From Patescibacteria group bacterium (GTDB taxonomy: Bacteria > Patescibacteriota > Patescibacteriia > 2-12-FULL-60-25), in assembly GCA_018817245.1 (NCBI GenBank), contig JAHIUG010000038.1:1-19738 (forward strand): 19,738 nucleotides of DNA, in the 5' to 3' direction. The notes under the pieces are model-generated. The model saw only the letters and a list, made by a program, of their open reading frames with translations. It had not been told where the DNA came from and did not search any database. The translations under genes were made by a program, and so were the position numbers. Positions 13,504-17,409 of this stretch are shown here, one piece after another (position 1 is the stretch's first letter; the number at the start of each line of letters is the position of its first letter).

Positions 13504-13511
13504 GAGAGCGG
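13482..13511 (-). terminator. rho-independent terminator after the coiled-coil membrane gene
   Basis: A perfect 8-bp stem CCGCTCTC / GAGAGCGG (13489-13496 and 13504-13511) with a seven-base loop, followed on the minus strand by TTTTGTT. It lies 8 bp after the stop codon of the 165-aa gene. Confidence 0.85.
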
Positions 13512-13519
13512 CGGGTGGG

Positions 13520-14017
13520 TTATTCTTCTGTTGTACTGGTAGCGGTTTCAGTTTCTTTTGCAGCGTCTTCATTCTTAGTGAGTACAATAGAGAGATCTTC
13601 CATTGCCGTTTTAAGTTTAGTGGCTTTTTCGTTCGTTGATCGTACATCCATTTGAACCGCTTTTAGATCTGAATCCAAACGGCCGATATCAGCTTTAACC
13701 TGATTAGTATCCATGTGGATTTTTAAGAACAAGACAACAAAACCGAGAATAGCTACGGCAATTAGCGCGACGTGAAACCACATACTGCTCTTTGTTTTTG
13801 AACCACCGTTAGGTATTGCTCGTGACGGGGTTGGTGCGGGTGTAGGCATAACTTTTTTAAAAGTTGATTTTAAAGATAGTCTTGGGGTTGGTTTGGGAGT
13901 CGGGGCAGCAACCTCTGCGGGTGGCGGCTGATACGCAACCTTGGATGGCTTAGCAGATTTAACTGGCTTTGCAGCTTTGGCAACGGCTTTTTGTTTTTTT
14001 GGATTTTTAGCAGGCAT
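13520..14017 (-). CDS. membrane-anchored coiled-coil protein inserted between rplK and rplA
   Basis: A 165-aa protein that I do not recognise. Residues 1-78 are Lys/Ala/Pro-rich and probably disordered and cytoplasmic (KKQKAVAKAAKPVKSAKPSK, then a Pro-Thr-Pro region at 30-66). One transmembrane helix spans about 79-100 (MWFHVALIAVAILGFVVLFL). Residues 101-150 look like a coiled coil (IGRLDSDLKAVQMDVRSTNEKATKLKTAMEDL), and a Thr/Glu-rich tail follows. The single-span topology with an external coiled coil recalls scaffolding or septum-type small membrane proteins, but no function can be assigned. It has its own extended -10 promoter and its own terminator, so it is a self-contained transcription unit placed inside the ribosomal L11-L1 cluster. 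A heptamer repeat fills its 5' leader. Confidence 0.8.
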   Translation of the reverse strand: MPAKNPKKQKAVAKAAKPVKSAKPSKVAYQPPPAEVAAPTPKPTPRLSLKSTFKKVMPTPAPTPSRAIPNGGSKTKSSMWFHVALIAVAILGFVVLFLKIHMDTNQVKADIGRLDSDLKAVQMDVRSTNEKATKLKTAMEDLSIVLTKNEDAAKETETATSTTEE

Positions 14018-14021
14018 ATGT

Positions 14022-14061
14022 TTAGGGAGTAGGTAGTAGGTAGTAGGTTGTAGGTAGTTGG
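14022..14061. repeat. GTAGGTA heptamer tandem repeat in a 5' leader
   Basis: About five heptamers (TTAGGGA, GTAGGTA, GTAGGTA, GTAGGTT, GTAGGTA) and a partial GTTGG, lying between the predicted start site and the ATG (14017) of the 165-aa gene. The unit length is the same as in the TGCTATG arrays, but the sequence is different. Confidence 0.75.
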
Positions 14062-14079
14062 TTTATTAAAGATGTAAAC

Positions 14080-14088
14080 ATTATATCA
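14080..14088 (-). promoter_or_regulatory. extended -10 promoter of the 165-aa gene
   Basis: The minus strand reads TGATATAAT, a perfect extended -10 box, just behind the U-tract of the rplK terminator. No good -35 is seen. The start site would be near 14073, leaving a ~56-nt leader that contains the GTAGGTA repeat. Confidence 0.5.
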
Positions 14089-14090
14089 CA

Positions 14091-14119
14091 AACAAAAATC
14101 CGGAACTAAGTCCGGACTT
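14091..14119 (-). terminator. rho-independent terminator downstream of rplK
   Basis: On the minus strand AAGTCCGGA, loop CTTAGT, TCCGGATTT gives a 9-bp stem with one G-U pair, followed by TTGTTTG. It lies about 170 bp after the rplK stop, with repeats in between, so rplK transcripts would carry a long repeat-filled 3' end. Confidence 0.75.
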
Positions 14120-14127
14120 GCTGGCCA

Positions 14128-14160
14128 ACGAAATTACGAAAGAGTACGAAAATTACGAAA
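14128..14160. repeat. ACGAA direct repeats
   Basis: Four ACGAA units in about 33 bp (ACGAAATT, ACGAAAGAGT, ACGAAAATT, ACGAAAG), of the same type as upstream of dut, rplK and nusG. The role is unknown. Confidence 0.55.
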
Positions 14161-14183
14161 GTTGTTTAGTAATTAGAAATTTA

Positions 14184-14231
14184 CTACCGTATACCCATTG
14201 TATACACCATCGAATACACCACCGTATTTCC
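14184..14231. repeat. 12-nt tandem repeat, four imperfect copies
   Basis: CTACCGTATACC, CATTGTATACAC, CATCGAATACAC and CACCGTATTTCC follow each other without gaps. They lie in the 273-bp spacer downstream of rplK, directly beside a family-2 palindromic repeat. Confidence 0.65.
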
Positions 14232-14242
14232 CGCCTCATTGC

Positions 14243-14274
14243 GGCCAGATCCTTCGGCTACGCTCAGGATGACA
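14243..14274. repeat. palindromic repeat, family 2, short form
   Basis: A 32-bp copy running from GGCCAGATCCTTCGGCTA to CGCTCAGGATGACA, 16 bp from the rplK stop codon. ATCCT and AGGAT can pair. The same two blocks, separated by an extra hairpin insert, occur at 16923-16974 (opposite orientation) and 17319-17378. Confidence 0.85.
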
Positions 14275-14290
14275 CATGGTTTACCCTTGA

Positions 14291-14713
14291 TTACATCACC
14301 TGTATTCCCATGTTGCGCGCTGTGCCTTCTACCATCTTCATTGCAGCTTCTACGTTGTGACAGTTTAGATCAGGCATTTTCTTTTCCGCGATTTCGCGAA
14401 CTTGTTTTTTTGTTAATTTACCAACTTTATCCTGTAGTGGCTTGCTGGATCCTTTTTTTACACCTGCAGCCTTTTTAATCATTTCTGAAACAGGGGACTC
14501 TTTGAGTATGAAGTCATATGATCGATCTTCATACACGGTCATTAAGCAAGGAACAATTTCACCGCGTCGATCAGCAGTGGCGTCATTAAATCTTTTACAA
14601 AATTCGGCGATGTTTAAACCATGCGGACCCAAAGCAGTACCAACCGGTGGTGCCGGGTTCGCGCTTCCTCCGGGGATCTGGAGCTTGATTAGTGTTTTTA
14701 CTTTTTTAGCCAT
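14291..14713 (-). CDS. rplK: ribosomal protein L11
   Basis: Large-subunit protein uL11 of the GTPase-associated centre. A 140-aa protein of the usual length with IKLQIPGGSANPAPPVGTALGPHGLNIAEFCKRFN (9-43), the flexible N-terminal domain, and a C-terminal rRNA-binding domain with GSSKPLQDKVGKLTKKQVREIAEKKMPDLN and VEAAMKMVEGTARNMGI. The start MAKKVKTLIKLQ is canonical. It follows nusG with a 78-bp spacer whose 35 bases next to the ATG are nearly identical to those upstream of nusG, so the two genes share a duplicated leader. Downstream comes a long repeat-bearing spacer, a terminator, and the unrelated 165-aa gene instead of rplA. Confidence 0.97.
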   Translation of the reverse strand: MAKKVKTLIKLQIPGGSANPAPPVGTALGPHGLNIAEFCKRFNDATADRRGEIVPCLMTVYEDRSYDFILKESPVSEMIKKAAGVKKGSSKPLQDKVGKLTKKQVREIAEKKMPDLNCHNVEAAMKMVEGTARNMGIQVM

Positions 14714-14745
14714 AAGGGTCTACGAAATTACGAATCTTATACGAA
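14711..14745 (-). repeat. duplicated leader in front of rplK
   Basis: The 35 bases from the ATG outward differ at only two positions from 15338-15372 in front of nusG. On the gene strand the shared block reads TATAAGATTCGTAATTTCG and then TAGACC(C/T)TTATG. There is no Shine-Dalgarno site in it. Confidence 0.8.
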
Positions 14746-14767
14746 ATATACGAATAGTTGACTAGTA

Positions 14768-14795
14768 TGTTAAGTGTTATGTGCTACGTGTCTAT
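14768..14795. repeat. degenerate heptamer array at the nusG 3' end
   Basis: TGTTAAG, TGTTATG, TGCTACG and TGTCTAT, a short decayed version of the TGCTATG array. The nusG stop codon (TAG, 14792-14794) is at its edge. Confidence 0.55.
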
Positions 14796-15340
14796 ATTTT
14801 TTTAATCTGTGTAAAGTCGAGTTCTAGTGGAGTCTCGCGTCCAAACATGGATACGAGTACTTTGACTTTTCCGCGAGCCGCATCCACTTCCACAACCTTG
14901 CCCTCAAATCCTTTGAATGGACCGTCACCAATCTTTACAGGCATTCCGGGTTGAATGTCAATAGTATAGGTTGGCTCTTCTGATTCACCCATGCGTTTTA
15001 CCAGATTGCTCACTTCTTCTACTGAAAGAGGGGACGGCGTGGTTCCTGTGCCAATGAAGCCGGTAACATTTGGGGTGTTTCGGACAACGTACCAAGAATC
15101 ATCTGTAACAATCATCTCTACTAAAACATATCCAGGAAAGATTTTTTCTTCCACAACCTTGCGCTTGCCGCCTTTGATTTTAATTTTCTTTTCAGTCGGG
15201 ACAATGACATCAAATATCTTGTCCTGCATGCCGAGTGTATTGATACGACGCTTGAGGTTGTCTGCCACATTCTCTTCATATCCTGAGTAGGTATGAAGCG
15301 CGTACCATCGGCGACCGAGTTCTAGGGTTTGTTTTGCCAT
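14792..15340 (-). CDS. nusG: transcription termination/antitermination factor NusG
   Basis: Binds RNA polymerase and modulates elongation, Rho-dependent termination and coupling to the ribosome. A 182-aa protein with the NGN domain (RRWYALHTYSGYEENVADNL, 10-29; KIFPGYVLVEM, 66-76; WYVVRNTPNVTGFIGTGTTPSPLS, about 83-106) and a C-terminal KOW domain (IQPGMPVKIGDGPFKGFEGKVVEVD, about 128-152; GRETPLELDFTQIKKI at the end). Length and motifs are standard. It follows secE, as in most bacteria, but the 202-bp spacer between them is filled by a long heptamer array and the leader repeat shared with rplK. Confidence 0.97.
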   Translation of the reverse strand: MAKQTLELGRRWYALHTYSGYEENVADNLKRRINTLGMQDKIFDVIVPTEKKIKIKGGKRKVVEEKIFPGYVLVEMIVTDDSWYVVRNTPNVTGFIGTGTTPSPLSVEEVSNLVKRMGESEEPTYTIDIQPGMPVKIGDGPFKGFEGKVVEVDAARGKVKVLVSMFGRETPLELDFTQIKKI

Positions 15341-15372
15341 AAAGGTCTACGAAATTACGAATCTTATATGAA
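15338..15372 (-). repeat. duplicated leader in front of nusG
   Basis: Thirty-three of 35 bases are identical to the block in front of rplK (14711-14745). The similarity continues loosely beyond it, through GTTGA and TATGTTA, into the heptamer array on both sides, so the two spacers look like copies of one composite element. Confidence 0.8.
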
Positions 15373-15385
15373 TGGTTGATGAATA

Positions 15386-15539
15386 TGTTACGTGCTACGT
15401 GCTATGTGCTACGTGCTATGTGCTACGTGCTATGTGCTACGTGCTATGTGCTACGTGCTATGTGCTATGTGCTATGTGCTATGTGCTATGTGCTATGTGC
15501 TATGTGCTATGTGCTACGTGCTACGTGCTACGTGCTATG
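15386..15539. repeat. 22-unit TGCTAYG heptamer array at the secE 3' end
   Basis: Twenty-two contiguous heptamers: one TGTTACG and 21 TGCTAYG. The first part alternates TGCTACG and TGCTATG, then come eight successive TGCTATG, three TGCTACG and a final TGCTATG. There are no indels. The array begins 3 nt after the secE stop codon on the gene strand. It is open in all plus-strand frames (giving spurious MCYVLCA peptides) and closed in all three gene-strand frames. Confidence 0.95.
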
Positions 15540-15542
15540 TGT

Positions 15543-15920
15543 TTATTCCGCAGGGAGTTCAAATCCGTTTTCGGTCGGTGCTTCTTCTCCCTCTGCTGGC
15601 ATGACAGTTACTTCGCTCACCGGTTCCATAATCGGAGTCACCTCTGAGAAGTTAAAACCATCCGGAGCCTTTGGAATTTCTTCAGTCTCTATATTGGCCG
15701 GCGCCTGGACGACGTTACTTTGTCGTTTTAATTCAAGCGCAGAATCAACAACCTTGCCAAGACCAAAGTCTAAAACGGCAAAGAAAATAGCAACACTCAA
15801 ACTCACGCTTAAAACCAACACGCTGTAACGAATGGTTTCTTTGCGTGACGGCCAAGTGACTTTCATCAATTCTGCTTTAGATGAACGAAAATAATTGATT
15901 ATTGGTTTTATGGGATTCAT
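15543..15920 (-). CDS. secE: preprotein translocase subunit SecE with acidic C-terminal extension
   Basis: Essential small subunit of the SecYEG protein-export channel in the cytoplasmic membrane. A 125-aa protein. The SecE core is residues 1-60: the amphipathic helix FRSSKAELMKVTWPSRKET (11-29) with the conserved KVTWPSR motif, then one transmembrane helix at about 32-52. After it, some 65 residues rich in Glu, Pro and Val extend outside the membrane (TEEIPKAPDG, SEVTVMPAEGEEAPTENG); single-span SecE proteins usually end soon after the helix, so this tail is unusual. It heads the secE-nusG-rplK cluster and has a good promoter and a GC-rich hairpin just upstream. Confidence 0.93.
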   Translation of the reverse strand: MNPIKPIINYFRSSKAELMKVTWPSRKETIRYSVLVLSVSLSVAIFFAVLDFGLGKVVDSALELKRQSNVVQAPANIETEEIPKAPDGFNFSEVTPIMEPVSEVTVMPAEGEEAPTENGFELPAE

Positions 15921-15932
15921 AGGTTTTTAAAA

Positions 15933-15947
15933 AGCCCTTCCCGGGCT
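15933..15947 (-). promoter_or_regulatory. GC-rich hairpin at the very 5' end of the secE transcript
   Basis: On the minus strand AGCCC, loop GGGAA, GGGCT, then TTTTT. It has the shape of a small intrinsic terminator, but the predicted secE start site (about 15947) is its first base, so it would be a 5'-terminal stem-loop of the mRNA, or stop read-through from further upstream. Confidence 0.45.
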
Positions 15948-15953
15948 GGGAAA

Positions 15954-15982
15954 AATATAGCACAACCTTGTGTATATGGCAA
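15954..15982 (-). promoter_or_regulatory. secE promoter
   Basis: On the minus strand TTGCCA (15977-15982, 5/6), exactly 17 nt, then TATATT (15954-15959, 5/6). The start site near 15947 leaves a leader of about 27 nt. It probably drives secE, nusG and rplK. Confidence 0.6.
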
Positions 15983-16010
15983 GATTATATCCATACGTCT
16001 ATATTTAGGC

Positions 16011-16016
16011 TAGAAT
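16011..16016 (+). promoter_or_regulatory. -10 box of the EamA permease gene, leaderless
   Basis: TAGAAT (5/6) ends 6 nt before the ATG at 16023, which would put the start site at or within 1 nt of the A of ATG. No clear -35 is seen. The promoter is divergent from that of secE. Confidence 0.35.
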
Positions 16017-16022
16017 GCACGC

Positions 16023-16889
16023 ATGTGGTTTGCATTTGCTGCGCTAAATGCCTTTTTTGAATCATTGAAAGATGCTACCGGAAAGTGCGCTACACAAAAA
16101 TTTGACGCACGTACCTGCGCATGGAGCCAGCATTTTTTTGCTGCAATTCTTCTCCTGCTAGTCGCGGGAATCGCAACCAAGTTGCCTAAGCTTGATTCGA
16201 CCTTTTGGCTGGCTACGCTCGGTAGCTTATCAATAAATACAGTTACCTCCATTTTGTACATGCGGGCGCTCAAACTCTCACCGTTGTCATTGGTGGCACC
16301 CATCGTGACACTGACACCTGTTTTTCTTCTCATTACCTCGCCAATAATAAATCGCGAATTTCCGACAGTGCTCGGAACTGTCGGGGTCTTGATTGCGGTT
16401 GTAGGAACTTATTTATTAAGCGCGAACAAAAGAAAGAAGGGGATATTGGAGCCGTTAAAATATATTTGGAAAGAATCGGGAGCGCGATTAATGTTAATAG
16501 TGGCTGCCATGTGGAGTATTAGTGCGCCGCTTGATAAGGTTGCTGTTCTGCATTCCACACCACTCTGGTACGTGGCAATCATTAATACGCTTTTGGCGCT
16601 AGTACTGTTTCCATTATTGGCACGAGGCTCAGTTCGCACGGTTTTCACGTCCGTGGGCATGAAACGATTAGCTCCGATTGGAATCTTTTTTGCACTCTCA
16701 ATCACGTTCCAGATGTGGGCAATATCTTTGGCTTTCGTGCCGTACGTAATTAGCATCAAACGCGCTTCCGGAGTATTCGGCGTGATTTGGGGCAAGCTTT
16801 TCTTCAAAGAAGCTCAAATTAAAGAACGCCTGCTCGGCGCTCTTGTTATTCTTATCGGTGCTGTATTGGTACTCTTAGCTTCTGTTTAA
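16023..16889 (+). CDS. EamA/DMT-superfamily permease
   Basis: A 288-aa integral membrane protein with about ten hydrophobic helices in two repeats of five, the layout of drug/metabolite transporters (EamA). The first half ends with LSPLSLVAPIVTLTPVFLLI and VGVLIAVVGTYLLS (about 118-133); the second half repeats this with AFVPYVISIKRASGVFGVIWG and GALVILIGAVLVLL (about 271-286). The paired helix motifs ALxLSPLSLVAPI and the final GxxLIxxGxxLL are typical. The substrate is unknown; family members export amino acids, metabolites or drugs. The ATG at 16023 has no Shine-Dalgarno site and sits 6 nt after a -10-like box. The gene is divergent from secE and followed by a family-2 repeat. Confidence 0.88.
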   Translation: MWFAFAALNAFFESLKDATGKCATQKFDARTCAWSQHFFAAILLLLVAGIATKLPKLDSTFWLATLGSLSINTVTSILYMRALKLSPLSLVAPIVTLTPVFLLITSPIINREFPTVLGTVGVLIAVVGTYLLSANKRKKGILEPLKYIWKESGARLMLIVAAMWSISAPLDKVAVLHSTPLWYVAIINTLLALVLFPLLARGSVRTVFTSVGMKRLAPIGIFFALSITFQMWAISLAFVPYVISIKRASGVFGVIWGKLFFKEAQIKERLLGALVILIGAVLVLLASV

Positions 16890-16922
16890 GGATGCAAAAT
16901 AAATCCTCCCATTAGTTTATAT

Positions 16923-16974
16923 TGTCATCCTGAGCGCAGCCCTGTCTGACGGGGCGCAGCCGAAGGATCTGGCC
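16923..16974. repeat. palindromic repeat, family 2, left flank of the GIY-YIG gene
   Basis: A 52-bp copy from TGTCATCCTGAGCG to CAGCCGAAGGATCTGGCC, with a middle insert containing a small hairpin (GCCC ... GGGC). Its orientation is opposite to the copy at 17319-17378, so the two form inverted repeats around the GIY-YIG gene. It may also serve as the 3' hairpin of the permease gene. Confidence 0.85.
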
Positions 16975-16983
16975 CCACAAAAA

Positions 16984-16992
16984 TGCTAGACT
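16984..16992 (+). promoter_or_regulatory. possible extended -10 box of the GIY-YIG gene
   Basis: TGCTAGACT, an extended -10 with a 4/6 hexamer, ends 10 nt before the ATG at 17003. It would give a leader of about 4 nt. There is no -35 and no Shine-Dalgarno site. Confidence 0.25.
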
Positions 16993-17002
16993 TGATTTTA
17001 GT

Positions 17003-17392
17003 ATGAAGCAACAAAGAAGTTACTACGTATATATAATGACAAATCAATCCCGTAATTTGTATATTGGTGTAACAAACAATTTAGAAAGTCGAGTATTTGA
17101 TCATAAAGAAAACAAAATCGAAGGATTTACTAAAAGATATAATATAAATCAATTAGTTTATTTCGGTGAATATAATGATGTTACTCTAGCAATTGAAAGA
17201 GAGAAACAACTAAAAGGTTGGACAAGAAAAAAGAAGATATATCTTATCGAACAAACCAATCCTAATTGGGATGACTTAAGTGAGGCTTGGTATGCCAAAG
17301 TTAGCCTGAGTCTGGAGCGGCCAGATCCTTCGGCTACCCCCGCCATTCAGTCAATTGCGGGGTCCGCTCAGGATGACAGTGGAGATGTCTGA
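17003..17392 (+). CDS. small GIY-YIG nuclease-domain protein
   Basis: A 129-aa protein with a stand-alone GIY-YIG domain. YYVYIMTN (7-14) corresponds to the GIY half, LYIGVTNNLESRVFDHK (19-35) holds YIG and the catalytic Arg R30, and TLAIEREKQLKGW (61-73) holds the metal-binding Glu. KKKIYLIEQTNPNWDDLS closes the domain near residue 93, as in YhbQ-like family members. The domain could cut branched or damaged DNA; its real role is unknown. Residues 106-126 (RPDPSATPAIQSIAGSAQDDS) are encoded by the family-2 palindromic repeat at 17319-17378, so the C-terminal tail is repeat-derived. The body of the gene is clearly more A/T-rich than its neighbours. The gene is bracketed by inverted repeats, which suggests transfer or mobility. 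Confidence 0.9.
   Translation: MKQQRSYYVYIMTNQSRNLYIGVTNNLESRVFDHKENKIEGFTKRYNINQLVYFGEYNDVTLAIEREKQLKGWTRKKKIYLIEQTNPNWDDLSEAWYAKVSLSLERPDPSATPAIQSIAGSAQDDSGDV
17319..17378. repeat. palindromic repeat, family 2, right flank of the GIY-YIG gene
   Basis: A 60-bp copy from GGCCAGATCCTTCGGCTA to CGCTCAGGATGACA with a middle insert containing CCCCGC and GCGGGG arms. It overlaps the 3' end of the GIY-YIG reading frame and is the inverse of the copy at 16923-16974. It also lies 32 bp beyond the gyrB stop codon, where its hairpin could help end gyrB transcripts. Confidence 0.85.
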
Positions 17393-17409
17393 TCAAGGGA
17401 GAGAAATTT

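Noticed and set aside
14118..14478. Plus-strand reading frames across the spacer and antisense to rplK
   Set aside because: They are made of the 12-mer repeat, the family-2 palindrome and the reverse of rplK, with no domain, start signal or codon signature.
15386..15539. CRISPR-like array
   Set aside because: The units are contiguous 7-mers without unique spacers, and no cas genes are present.
15372..15828. Cys-rich plus-strand reading frames (MCYVLCA repeats) over the heptamer array
   Set aside because: The TGCTAYG unit contains no stop on the plus strand, so all three frames are open by construction. The frames run into antisense secE and have no family resemblance.
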